A DNA stretch of 64,000 bases from Pardosa pseudoannulata (lineage: Eukaryota > Arthropoda > Arachnida > Araneae > Lycosidae): NCBI GenBank assembly GCA_032207245.1, contig CM063500.1, forward strand, positions 81,416,125-81,480,124, written 5' to 3'. Below are positions 12,676-22,338 of the stretch, one piece after another. Numbering within the stretch: position 1 is the stretch's first letter; the number at the start of each line of letters is the position of its first letter. Position numbers and translations under genes: made by a program. Under the pieces are notes generated by a model, which made no database searches, had not been told where the DNA came from, and was given only the letters and a program-made list of their open reading frames with translations.

Positions 12676-13211
12676 TTAACCCCTTCCGGTAAAATGACGA
12701 GTCTAGCTCGTCATTGGTTTTTCATTCCATACCGCACAATGACGAGCTACACTCGTCATGCGACTAAAGTTACTGATAAATAAGATAATTTAGTTTAAAA
12801 TTTCTAGTGTACTGAATTTAGCAACACTTTTGTTACTTGTGGAAATCCCAGGTCACTATTACATATTGTTTATTTAAAGTTTCTCGGTACAAGTCATTGC
12901 CAAATTGATGTGTCAGAATAAAAAAAAAACCTACTAAGAAATGCCGTGTGTGTTGCAAGAATTAAATTAGAAGTGAGACTCCCTGGCGATGTAAACAATT
13001 CAGAATTTCTTTGCACTTTGTTTTGAAAAGTGCCACTAGCTTGAAGACTATTAGCTTAATTTTACTGTTTCTGATACTTAACACTATGTAAAAAGTGGAT
13101 TTTAATTAAGAATATCTAAGAATTGTAAAATAAAACAAGTTTTTTAAATAAAAAATAAATGGTTACTTCACGCACAGTTTTTCATTATTAAATCGTACCG
13201 GAAGAGGTTAA
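12676..13211 (+). mobile_element. piggyBac-derived MITE, copy 1
   Basis: TTAA at both ends (12676-12679, 13208-13211). Inverted termini CCCCTTCCGGT and ACCGGAAGAGG (one mismatch). Just inside the left end are two tandem hairpins with identical arms, ATGACGAG-(5)-CTCGTCAT. The interior keeps sequence encoding KCRVC...SETPWRCKQF..SLHFVL, which resembles the Cys-rich zinc-binding C-terminus of piggyBac transposases, here frameshifted by an oligo-A and a stop. An internally deleted derivative of an autonomous element. Confidence 0.8.
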
Positions 13212-13537
13212 TTTTAAACTGAACTCCTTAATTTTAAAAGATATATAACTAAAACGCTAGATATTTATTATTCCTTACATAGACACACACTTTTATGAAA
13301 AGAATTTGTTAATACCAGTGATAAAATTTTCCTTCCAACGAAAAATAATCAACGATTAAATTTAAAATTGTCACTTATTAACTTAATCTATTATTTAAGC
13401 CAAATATAAAAGATAATTATTTACGTAATATCCAAGTTCAGCGATAAAACGCATGAAAATAATGCAGACAACATTTAAATTTATAATAAGATGATTAAAT
13501 GTGATGGTTAAAGGAATGCTAGAAAAAGTATTTTCAT

Positions 13538-13673
13538 GAGCCGGTCTCACCAACATCGTTTAATGGCTAACCGCGATTAACCCATGACACCTACTAATGG
13601 TGAGTGCCAATTCTCCATTTAAACAGAGATTAAATCACGGTTAGCTATTAAACGACTTTGACGAGACCGGCCC
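13538..13673. mobile_element. Fold-back MITE, GCCGGTCTC termini (copy 1)
   Basis: Left arm GAGCCGGTCTCACCAACATC..GGCTAACCGCGATTAA; the right arm is its inverse (TTAAATCACGGTTAGC..GAGACCGGCCC), about 44 bp per arm in a 136-bp element. Inserted in the Helitron copy; CAT on each side may be a 3-bp target duplication. A partial second copy lies at 38845-38945. Confidence 0.7.
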
Positions 13674-13992
13674 ATATTATGATAAAGTGGTAGATTTAAT
13701 CACCTGTTTTTAACCGGGGAAAATAGGCCTTGAAAGAATCATCAAACTCTCGAAAAGGTTTTGAACGTTTTAAAGACAACATTGTTTTTCGCTGTGTTAT
13801 GAAGCATATTTTTACCAATTTATTTTAGAATCGGATCGATAGTTGAGGAGAAGATCAACTTTACACACTTTGAATTTTTCTAAATCTAACTCGTCAAGAA
13901 TCCAATATGGATACCTCTAGCCGTTTCAGGTTCAACCGCTTTATAAATTCAAAGAGACGGACAGACATTTCAGGCCATTATTATATAGGGGG

Positions 13993-15150
13993 TGTACGTA
14001 AGATTAATCAAGTTATTTCAACGTTTAAAACTATTGTACAACAACTATTTTGAGGAATATCAACATTTAGTCATAATATTAACATTTTCATAAAAAAAAA
14101 AAAATTTTATTTTAAACTGTCCATAAATAGGAAACTCAAAAGTTAAAAATAAGAAATATTACACTCACATATGTGCTTTTCATAGATACAAGATGTGCTC
14201 TTTTATGAAAATTTGCCCCAAAATTATGCGATTAAGTAGTTAAACATCATTTATGTAATTAATGGTTAGTATGTTTTCCTTTCAATAGCTTATTAAATAT
14301 CTCTGCATATTCTAATTTTTGATCCATGTGGTGTACATATGTGAACACAGCTTGAGAAAATAAAGAATTTAGACCTAAGGATGAAAATCATTATGACGTT
14401 AGTCAACGCGATTAGGAAAAATATAGGATAATCTCGCAAATTTTAGAAAAATTGATTGCTTCTGAGCAGAATCTTTAACCTTAATTTGGCAAATTGTACA
14501 CCACAATATATTTATAACTACTATAAACAACATTTAAAATAATTAAAAAAAAAATAAAAATAAATTTTTTTAATAATAATGTTATAAAATAAAAATAAAA
14601 AATAAAAAAAAAAATATTAAAAAACAATTGTAAAATTATTAAAAAATTTTATTATAGAGATCAAAGTTCTTCAGGGTAAAATCAATGATCGTTTGAAATG
14701 TACTAGTAAATATATTAATTCGAAAAAGATTTAAGTTTTTAGAACTAAGCATAAAAACATTTTTCTCCTTTTTAATAAACATTTATCTAGAATTTTTTTT
14801 TTTATCACAGTAAAATTAGTTAATATTTTAAATGCAACATAGAACAATTTATACTCAGTTTAACAAAGAGAAATCCAATATAAACCAATCACAATTTTTA
14901 GCATAAAAATGCTTGAACAGTTCTTGAAGTTTAAATATTTTAAAAACATAATCAAGGAATATTTCAGCTTTTTCTACAAGCAGTGTACAATGTTAGTTTT
15001 ATTTGTACAAACGTTGCAAAAGTATTGGCGTAAACCAAATTGACATCTATCAAACAGTACTTTTAATAATGATCCTATAATAACGTTTAATAGTACTTCA
15101 AAATTAGATATATTAGTAAAAACATAGTACATAAAATGATTTACAGCTTA
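13993..15150. other. AT-rich stretch with low-complexity A/T runs
   Basis: A-rich simple sequence at 14530-14650 (AAAAATAAAA-type) and oligo-A at 14092-14103. No genes or recognised repeats. Confidence 0.45.
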
Positions 15151-15154
15151 ATCC

Positions 15155-15240
15155 CTTGACGTATATTGACGTCTGGGAGACGTCAGTCTTCTCATGTGCT
15201 AATGTAGACTGACGTTTCCGACAGATGCCATGCAGCATTG
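15155..15240 (+). repeat. Dispersed repeat with TGACGTCT-AGACGTCA palindrome (copy 2)
   Basis: The palindrome TGACGTCTGGGAGACGTCA lies at 15167-15185, followed by CTCATGTGCTAATGTAGACTG. Homologous in inverse orientation to 4738-4818. Confidence 0.5.
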
Positions 15241-15340
15241 CCCTGAGTACCCTACGAGGCAGGTAAAAAAATTTTGTTTTTTGGCAGAATTAATGGTACA
15301 CCCTCAATAATATCTTTACTGACCATATTTAACACATAAT
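15241..15340 (-). mobile_element. Helitron fragment
   Basis: A short piece matching the 3' part of the Helitron family (GTACCCTACGAGGCAGGTAA, TTTTTTGGCAGAATTAATGG, ACACCCTCAATAAT). Neither terminus is present. Confidence 0.55.
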
Positions 15341-16307
15341 GTTTAGCATTATATTAAATCATAATTTTAAATTTTACTTATTTACGTGTGGTTTAATCTA
15401 TATACAGATCTGCCAAAATAAATTTTTCAAATATGACTTTTCATGACTTTCATTTAGCTGATCAAATTTTCTATGACTTTAAAATTCATTAAAGTATATA
15501 AGAATAAAATATTATTCAAAAAATAAATATGTTTTTAGAGAAATTACATATTTTATCATAAAAATCTATAAAATAAGTATAATAAACTCATAAAAATAAA
15601 TCGTTGTATCTAAATATTAAGTTTAATCATATAGCATTTATTCAATCAAAATGCTTAATGAATTCAGGGTACTTGGTATTATCCGGGTGACCATGAAAAT
15701 AGCCATATAACTATAATGTTATATACAATATCCCTAGAGATAAACTTATATTTTTGCAAAAATCGCAACTAATTTTTACTCGGTTAAAACCTAATGAATA
15801 TTATATTAATAAAATTTTAATCTACATTTAAGTGAAAAGAAGCAATATTACATTACCCACCCATCAGTTTCTTGTTTTGAGTTTTCCACTTAAAAGCAAA
15901 TTTTAAAAATGTTCAATTTATCACATAAATACCAAACTCAGAAACTTCTATCAAAAACAAGTAAAAATATTGAGTTCAATCTTTTTTAATTATTTTTAGC
16001 GATTCCATTGATTTCACCTGGACCAAAATTAATCCACTGTCTAAATCCATGATTTTAACTTTCATTTCTATGTGACGCAAATTTTTTAGCATTATATTAT
16101 CATAATTTTAAATTTTACTTATTACATGTGGTTACTAATGTCAATATTTTTATATTAAGTTGTTTCAAATTGAGTATGCAAAGTTTCTACGAGAGGCGAA
16201 GGATTTGCTTGAGCAGACTAATGTGACAGTGGCTATCCGCTTTATAAAATCGGAGCCAGCCGAGAAAAGCGGGAGTGCAATGCGAGGCGTGTCCAGTCGG
16301 CTACACA
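15341..16307. other. AT-rich stretch, and hAT left flank with a short open segment
   Basis: Mostly AT-rich and featureless. From 16160 an open frame reads REAKDLLEQTNVTVAIRF before running into the transposon end at 16308. It looks more protein-like than its surroundings, but I recognise no family and it is cut by the insertion. Confidence 0.35.
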
Positions 16308-16548
16308 TAGGGCCCGATTTATACTCCTCGGGACCCTTAGACAAAGCCTCATATGGGGGCCCCATACTTCTTACCTTTCTCAAACTCTAGAGTAATTTTA
16401 TTTTATAAGCTGCAGTATCAGTTTAAACACTCCTTAAACATTTCGTGTATGTAATGAAATTAAATAATTTTTTTTTTAATTTTACAATTCCATTAAACTA
16501 ACATCAAACATTACAGATATCCGGGAAATCTAAGTACATTATCCGACT

Positions 16549-16830
16549 TTAACACTAGATTGGAGATTTCTTTTATACCTATATTGCCCAAAAACAGTCA
16601 AAATGATTCATTGTGAAAAAATAACTAATATGTAAATAAATTTGTTTAAAATTAATTTTTATTATTATATAATAAAGGAGGGCGGAAATAACTACAATTA
16701 TTCATAAACCCATTTATATGTTATAGAAAAAGTCACCAAATTCTAATAAATGGTGCCCTATTTCATAATTGTTTTTCTAATTGAAATTAAAAAACAGTCA
16801 AAATGACTGCCTTGGGAAATCTAGTGTTAA
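16549..16830. mobile_element. TTAA-flanked MITE, CACTAGATT type
   Basis: TTAA at 16549-16552 and 16827-16830. Inverted ends CACTAGATTGGAGATTTC and GGGAAATCTAGTG. A palindromic CAGTCAAAATGACTG lies just inside the right end. It closely parallels the 274-bp element at 53829-54102 in size, TTAA target, CACTA ends and a hairpin near the end. Confidence 0.7.
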
Positions 16831-16979
16831 CGATAAAACCGTGATATTCTTGAGTCAAACTCGGAGTACCTGTAACATTTTTTAAATTAAAAAGTACTGG
16901 TTTAAATAATAAAAATTACCATTTTAAGTAAATTACCATGCAAGACTGTTTTACAAAATTCCAAAAATTAAATACTTCT

Positions 16980-17407
16980 ATTCTTGTTAACAAGAAATTC
17001 TTTACATAAAAGTCTAAGAGTCTATTTCACGGACTAATAAATATCTAGCATTTAAGTTATATATCTTTGAAAATTAAGAAGTTTGTTCGTTTGTATGTTT
17101 GTTTCTTATGCAAAACCATATGGTTTGCAATCGATTCGTTAAATTTTAGACATCATTCATATATACTGGCAAATAACCACTGTCAATATTAAAACCACTG
17201 CTGTTCATTCTATCACGTAATATGACAGGATAAATTAAAAGTAGCAGATAGTATGCGGTCAGTAAAGATGAACAAATTCTTGAGCGTACACAGGATAATT
17301 CTCAACCAAAAAACAAGCCATTTTTTTTACCTGCCTTATAGGGTACTTTACAATTCTGGAAAATTAAAAATTTTACTGATCCCGTCATATGACGGACTAT
17401 ATGCTAG
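16980..17407 (+). mobile_element. Helitron 3' part, intact 3' terminus
   Basis: Homologous to 5386-6238 in the opposite orientation. The 3' end is the best preserved in the window: perfect hairpin CCGTCATATGACGG (17382-17395), 8-nt spacer, CTAG (17404-17407), then host T. The 5' portion is absent (similarity fades before about 16980). Confidence 0.75.
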
Positions 17408-17870
17408 TCTACTTGTACTACAAGAAAAAAAATAAGGACTTTAAAAAATTAAGCACTCTTTAAGCACTTTTTAAGGCAAAAACGGGTTTCGAAATTAAAA
17501 GCCCTTTTAAGCACCGTACGAACCTTGTTAAATTGCAAATTTTGAAACTTTCGTTCCATTCTTAAATCTTAGAGAAAATAAATATCATGCTTTTGGATAA
17601 ATATATTTTGTCAGACTTGTTAGCCACTTCAAGAGGGAAAAAAGTAGTTAAGATTTTTTTCACTCTCGGAAGAGATGGATTTGTAAATTGGTGTCACTGA
17701 TATGGTCGGTATTTCAATCTTTTGAATAATATACACATTTAAAATGTTAACATTTCTTCAAAGTATTTCTAAGCAAATAGATTACTTTTGGTTTAAATCA
17801 TAGAATTTACCGACTTTTGAAGCCCACCAACAACATATATACTCCAGTTTGTCATAAACAAAAGAAAATT

Positions 17871-17901
17871 CATGTTTTCCGGCTGTATGCCGGAAAACAT
17901 G
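17871..17901. repeat. Perfect 13-bp hairpin
   Basis: CATGTTTTCCGGC, a 5-nt TGTAT loop, then the exact inverse. It lies inside the hAT-like element and could be an internal palindrome of that family or the remnant of a small insertion. Confidence 0.7.
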
Positions 17902-18077
17902 AGCAAATTCTGAGATGTACCAAAAAATTAATGTGTATTTTTTAAAATTTGGGGCACTTCCTAGAGTGGGAGCCTCTGTCCAGTGCCCCGAATTCCCCTC
18001 CGTAAATCAGGCCCTGACTACACAGCAGAGTTAAAACGGTTTGGTTTGGAGTTTTGGTTTTTAGAGAATATGCTTTG

Positions 18078-18358
18078 AATGACAATGCTTCCTACGTTGT
18101 GGCAGTTTTACTGGTTGGACCCGTTACTTTCAGGACGACAGTGCCAGTTGTCCTGTTTCGAAGTAAACCAAGGCTAGGTATGGTGCCAATGGAGTTCATC
18201 GAATGGACCGACCTGCCTAGAGCCCAACTGACGCCTATCGAAAACCTCCGGGACGAGTTGGAACGCTGAATTAAGGGGTGAAATACTCATCCAAATTCGG
18301 TGAAAGAACTTGTATGTCTACTTCAAGCCGAATAAGACAATACCACTCGCTGTACTCG
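18078..18358 (+). pseudogene. Tc1-like transposase relic, same family as 1-452
   Basis: Nucleotide-level match to 90-360 (GACAATGCTTCCTACGTTG, AGGACGACAGTGCCAGTTG, AACCAAGGCTAGGTATGG). The DDN region reads QDDSASC, and the Glu region PIENLRDELER lies in a shifted frame with stops (TAA after VSK, TAG after RPA, TGA after ELER). The C-terminal codons decay after 18300. Clearly dead. Confidence 0.8.
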
Positions 18359-18535
18359 CTTTTGGTTTAGAGAGCTACGGTCTACTTTTTGCAACAGGAG
18401 GGCTAATGAGACCGGTACCTACTGCTTAAAGCCGATTCCGAACGGCTACGAACATCCATGCCATAGTGGGATTAGAACCAACGAACTCTGGTTTCGAAGA
18501 CCATCACCCTAACCATTCGGAAATCATTCGAAAAG
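18359..18535 (-). mobile_element. tRNA-derived SINE
   Basis: Tail TTTTGGTTTAGAG at left, full core, head ending CACCCTAACCATTCGG. B box mutated (GGATTAGAACC on the plus strand). It abuts the Tc1 relic end directly. No TSD is clear. Confidence 0.75.
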
Positions 18536-18861
18536 TTAAAACGGAGAGCACTTCTTTACTAGGCGGTGGAATACGTTGTGCTTTGAACGAGGGAACTTTT
18601 CTTAGTCTTGTTCGTCAATTGCAAGCTGCAAGTTTCATACTCGACCTAATGATTTTTATATTCTACCTTGTTATTATTTAAGCATTAGCCTTTTAATAAA
18701 GGGTTCTAACGGAAAGCTCCTTTTGGTGTTTAACATTTTGCATAACACTACAATAGCATAAACACCTACATACATTAGCATCCTTTTACAAAACTCTTTA
18801 AATTTTACTTACCAATGCCAATTTCAAAATTAAGCTTTCTCTTTCTCAACTTGCACACAAT

Positions 18862-19035
18862 TGGTTTGGAGTGCTACGGTCTACTTTTTGCAACACAAGA
18901 GCTAGACTAATGAGACCGGGACCTACAACTTAAAGCCGATTCCGAACGGCTACGAACATCCATGCCACTGTAGGATTCGAACCCACGAATTCCGGTACAG
19001 AAGGCCAGCACCCTAACCAATCGGCCATCGTTCGG
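18862..19035 (-). mobile_element. tRNA-derived SINE, best-preserved head
   Basis: A complete family member. On the minus strand the head reads GGCCGATTGGTTAGGGTGC (A-box region) and the B box is canonical GGTTCGAATCC (plus strand GGATTCGAACC at 18972-18982), so an internal RNA polymerase III promoter is recognisable. Body: TAGCCGTTCGGAATCGGC. 3' tail CCAAACCAAT. A short CAATT repeat flanks it, too short to be a firm TSD. Confidence 0.85.
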
Positions 19036-19477
19036 CGCAATTATTCCGATGAGCCAAAACTAAGTAATACTTTTCGAACACATTCGATTCAGTTTTACTT
19101 GGATGTAAAGGGATTAATATAGAGATATGTTTAAGCGTAAATGTAAATTACTAAATTGATACAGTTCTACTGAGGATCTTTTAAGACTAATCCGAAACTA
19201 AAAACAAATATGATCTTATCCCCTATATAATAATAATAGCCCAAGTAGTATGTTCTCCCAAACTATCGATCCGATTCTAAAATAAATTGATATAAATATG
19301 CTTCATATCACAACAAAAAAGGTTAGATATCCACCCTTTTCGACATTTTTGAGCGTTTATTTCAAACCCCATTGGCCACGGTTAAGTGCAGGCTATTAAA
19401 TGTATCAATGTATCGTATAATAAATAGGTAAAAGTAACTGTTCTAGCATTATTACGTCACTCCTTTAACCATCTCAT

Positions 19478-20956
19478 TTAAAGTATCCATCTACGTTAAA
19501 AATGTCTTTTTTTTTGCCAAAAATCATAATTTTTTTATTTTTCTGTTGTAAAATTTCAACTTTTAGGCTTCAAAAACTGTTTTTGTTTTGTCTCTACGGC
19601 ATTTTTAAGAAAAGTTACAGCTGTTTAAACATTAGCGATAGCTGTCAAAACAAAACGAAAGTTCCAAATTTAAAGCCTTTTAAAGAGCATTTTTTGGACA
19701 AAACTTTAAAATTTTTATGGAGATTAGTTTAAACATTTTCTAGTAATTTTAATAATTAGCAACTTGGCAATTAGAATGTCTTGAGCCAAGAAAGTGTGGG
19801 GAATTTTAAACATGTATTTTAATTTAATAATTGTTAAAGTTGCTTTCATAAACTTCAAATGCGTTTTTCTCAGAACGGTATTTTTAACCCCTTCCGGTAA
19901 AATGACGAGTCTAGCTCGTCATTAGTTTTTCATTCCATACCGCACAATGACGAGCTACACTCGTCATGCGATTAAAGTTACTGTTAAATATGATAATTTA
20001 TTTTAAAATTTCTAGTGTACTGAATTTGGCAACACTTTTATCACTTGTGAAAATCACAAGTCACTATTGCCTATTGTTTACTTAGAATTTCTTGGTACAA
20101 GTCATTGCCAAATTAATGAGTCAGAATAAAAGAAAACCTACTAAGAAATGCCGTGTGTGTTACAAGAATCAAATTAAAAGTGAGACTACTTGGCGGTGTA
20201 AACAATTAAGAATTCCTTTGCACTTTGTTTTGAAAAGTACCACTAGCTTGAAGACTATTATCTGTATACCTTATTAATGTTTTGCTTTGATATTTTCTTA
20301 ATTTTACTGTTTCTGATATTATTTAACACTATGTAAAAAGTGGATTTTAATTAAGAATATATAAGAATAGTAAAATGAAACAAGTTTTTTAAATAAAAAT
20401 TAAATGGTTATATCATGCGCAGTTTTTCATTATTAAATCATACCGGAAGGGGTTAATAAAATGTTGAAACTTGAAATGTGAAGTTCTTAAAACATTGTTA
20501 AAAATTATTATGAATGCTTTTGATAGTATGTACTAGTGAATGACCTAGAAAAGCTTTAAATTTGAATGATTTTTAACGATGTTACACTAATGGTTAGATA
20601 TAAAGGTAATGAAAATTCGTTAAATATTCATCGTGTATGATTTTGAAGGACCAACATTTTTTACCAAATGTAAATTAAGCAAAGATTTTAGGTGATTCAC
20701 TAGTCCAGTGTGCAAGAAATGTTTTGCATCAAAATTATTGAAGTAGTTTATTAAAAATTTAGATCTTTTTAAAAAACCCAATTTTTTTACTAAATTTTCC
20801 TCATTTATTAGAAATTTTATAAAAACTTCTCCAGGAATAACTTCTTTAAGTGCAATTCTCTGTGATAAAATAAAAAATAAATCTAGAAATGTAAATACAT
20901 GAACTAGTTTCTACGTTTAAAGAAAAAAGTTCTCCGGACGTAGACGGATACCTTAA
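19478..20956. mobile_element. TTAA element, GTATCCRTCTACGT type, hosting a MITE
   Basis: TTAA at 19478-19481 and 20953-20956. Inverted termini AGTATCCATCTACGT (left) and ACGTAGACGGATACC (right; inverse GGTATCCGTCTACGT). Comparison with the uninterrupted Helitron copy (ATCTCATTTAATGATTTC near 5955, minus strand) shows a single TTAA in the empty site, confirming the insertion and its target. The piggyBac-derived MITE at 19884-20456 lies inside. The right terminus recurs in the duplicate at about 24370-24384. Confidence 0.75.
19884..20456 (+). mobile_element. piggyBac-derived MITE, copy 2
   Basis: TTAA-flanked with CCCCTTCCGGT/ACCGGAAGGGG termini and two subterminal ATGACGAG hairpins. A 61-codon open frame at 20092-20277 reads KKCRVCYKNQIKSETTWRCK then QLRIPLH: Cys20, Cys23, Cys36 and His44 fit the zinc-binding C-terminal domain of piggyBac transposases, while the expected next Cys is Leu39. 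This is leftover transposase coding, not a complete protein. It is one parental copy for the chimeric copy 3. Confidence 0.85.
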
Positions 20957-21503
20957 TCATTTCTTACTTTAAATTATATAAATATCGTCTGCATTATTTT
21001 CAAACGTTTTATCACTCAACTTAAATATTACGTAAGTAATTTTCTATAATATTGGTGTTTGAATAATAGATTAGGTACGTGGGTGATAAATTTCAATTTA
21101 ATCATCGATTATTTTTCATTGCAATGAAAATTTTATCATCGGTATTAACATCAAATTCTATACCTCCAAGGTGTAATGAAAATGGTAGTTTTATTCCTTT
21201 ACTTACATTAATTACCGTGGAAAATAAAAAAATAAAGGTAATTTCGACGTAGCTTAGAAACTTTAAGTTATCTTTCTAACTGAATTCAATGTGATTCTAA
21301 ACTGCATTCAACAGTATCGGGAGATTTTAGAAGAGTATGAAGATGAACATATTGAGCGTGTATCAGATAATTCTCAGCCATAGAACAAACCACTTTTAAC
21401 CGTCTCATAGGGTACTTTATAATTCTGGAAAATTACAATTTTTTCTGATTCCGTCATATGACTTGCTATATGCTTGTCTTTTTATAGTAAAATTATTAAC
21501 TCG

Positions 21504-21714
21504 TTAACCCCTTAACTGCCACATTCGTTTATATATACGCTTTGCACATTTAATTTGTTAACGGCTTCATGCGTACTATGTAAGAGAATGTACTTAAATG
21601 ACAAATATGAAATGAGCAAGAAATACAAAGCAGGAAGGCGGATGTATACGACCAAGACAGTTAAAGCATCGACTTCGCCGGACATATATACGGCAGCGAC
21701 AGTTAAGGGGTTAA
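21504..21714. mobile_element. TTAA-flanked MITE, CCCCTTAACTG type (copy 1)
   Basis: TTAA at both ends, inverted termini CCCCTTAACTG and CAGTTAAGGGG, 211 bp, non-coding. It shares the leading CCCCTT with the piggyBac-derived MITE family but otherwise differs, so it is a separate type. It sits just after the Helitron 3' end at 21476. Confidence 0.8.
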
Positions 21715-21855
21715 AAATGGGTATATAAAATATGCAATTTACTTACCTGAAGAGAATTGAAACTTCAGGAACTCCAAACTTCATATTGTCTGCAATAACC
21801 AGAAGGATGATGTACTAGACCTTCCCTTAATCTCCATAACATTCAACATGAAAAA

Positions 21856-21994
21856 CAAAAAATTAGAGTATTAAATATAAGTTATTTAAAACATTTATAT
21901 ATAAATAGAATTTAATATGAATATAATATCTATATTTAAATAGAATTGAAGAATACTTTTTTTGGGGACAATTGAAACTACCGAATTAGGTTTA
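21856..21994. repeat. 139-bp direct repeat flanking the LTR (left)
   Basis: CAAAAAATTAGAGTATTAAA to ACCGAATTAGGTTTA. The same 139 bp recurs at 22337-22475 on the other side of the LTR with a few substitutions. Confidence 0.8.
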
Positions 21995-22020
21995 ACATTT
22001 CTTAGTTAATCTTAGTTCCA

Positions 22021-22338
22021 TGTTGTTACCAATTTATGAAGCGTAGCGTTCGTGGATTGAGTAGACTTTGAATTAAGACAGCAAAAATAACAGCACTTTA
22101 TTCGTAATGCAGGGAAAACACGAATACAGCAGCCAACACCGCGAGCTTTGGCTAGCACAGGCGATAGTTCACTAAAACTCTTAGCGCCAAACAACGTAGG
22201 TCTTTACCTCTACAAATTTCTCAGCTAACTGAACCTCGATCAAGATCGGCCACCGGTATTTATATCCTCGGGAGAAACTGGAATATTCTAGAAAGTACTA
22301 GGTACAAACGGTCGCCAAGAAAGTCGCCAAGTCAAACA
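22021..22338 (-). mobile_element. LTR retrotransposon LTR with heat-shock-element-like promoter (copy 1)
   Basis: On the minus strand it runs from TGTTTGACTTGGCGAC to GGTAACAACA (TG...CA). It contains ATATAAATA (22265-22257) as TATA box, and directly upstream GGAATATTCTAGAAA (22280-22294, palindromic pentamers nGAAnnTTCnnGAAn), which matches a heat shock factor binding element. The poly(A) signal AATAAAG follows near 22100. Immediately after the LTR comes TGGAACTAAGATTAACT, a primer-binding-site-like TGG start, then 139-bp repeat DNA; there is no pol. An open frame inside is accidental. Confidence 0.7.

Larger units (their letters stand above)
12577..13992 (-). mobile_element. Helitron copy interrupted by two MITEs
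   Basis: Matches the Helitron at 5003-6238 on both sides of the inserts: GATGTCCAAAATTTAGCGAATC and ATGTATAAAAA before 12676, and GATATATAACTAAAACGCTAG through AACGTTTTAAAGAC after 13211. The 5' end (minus strand) is CCCCCTATATAATAATGGCC, with the terminal TC mutated. The 3' end is missing. The uninterrupted copy near 5690 serves as an empty-site reference for the MITE insertion. Confidence 0.65.
16308..18016. mobile_element. hAT-like non-autonomous element with nested inserts
   Basis: The left end reads TAGGGCCCGATTTATACTCC; the right end reads inversely as CAGGGCCTGATTTACGGAGG. Similarity continues for roughly 60 bp in imperfect inverted repeats (AGCCTC, GGGGCCCC/GGGGCAC). The flanking octamers GCTACACA (16300-16307) and ACTACACA (18017-18024) match at 7 of 8 positions, as expected for an 8-bp hAT target duplication. 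The CAGGG start also fits hAT ends. No transposase remains. A TTAA MITE (16549-16830) and a Helitron end (16980-17407) sit inside, so it is older than both. Confidence 0.65.
19220..21476 (+). mobile_element. Helitron interrupted by nested TTAA element
   Basis: The 5' end TCCCCTATATAATAATAATAGCC follows host A. Family sequence runs to 19481 and resumes at 20957 (CATTTCTTACTTTAAATTAT). It ends CCGTCATATGACTTGCTATATGCTTG with T after it; the terminal CTAG has changed to CTTG and the hairpin is damaged. The intervening 1.47 kb is a separate transposon. No Rep/helicase coding. Confidence 0.7.

Noticed and set aside
18862..19035. tRNA gene
   Set aside because: The head has A- and B-box sequence but belongs to a multi-copy SINE with body and CCAAACC tail; a clean anticodon arm and acceptor stem are not formed.
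21740..21765. Consensus splice donor CAG|GTAAGT on the minus strand
   Set aside because: It lies inside the duplicated transposon block with no adjoining coding exon, and the copy in unit 2 differs.
22012..22194. 60-codon open frame on the minus strand, repeated at 25438-25620
   Set aside because: It lies in the R/U5 region of an LTR between TATA box and primer-binding site. Conservation is explained by the duplication, and it has no known domain.
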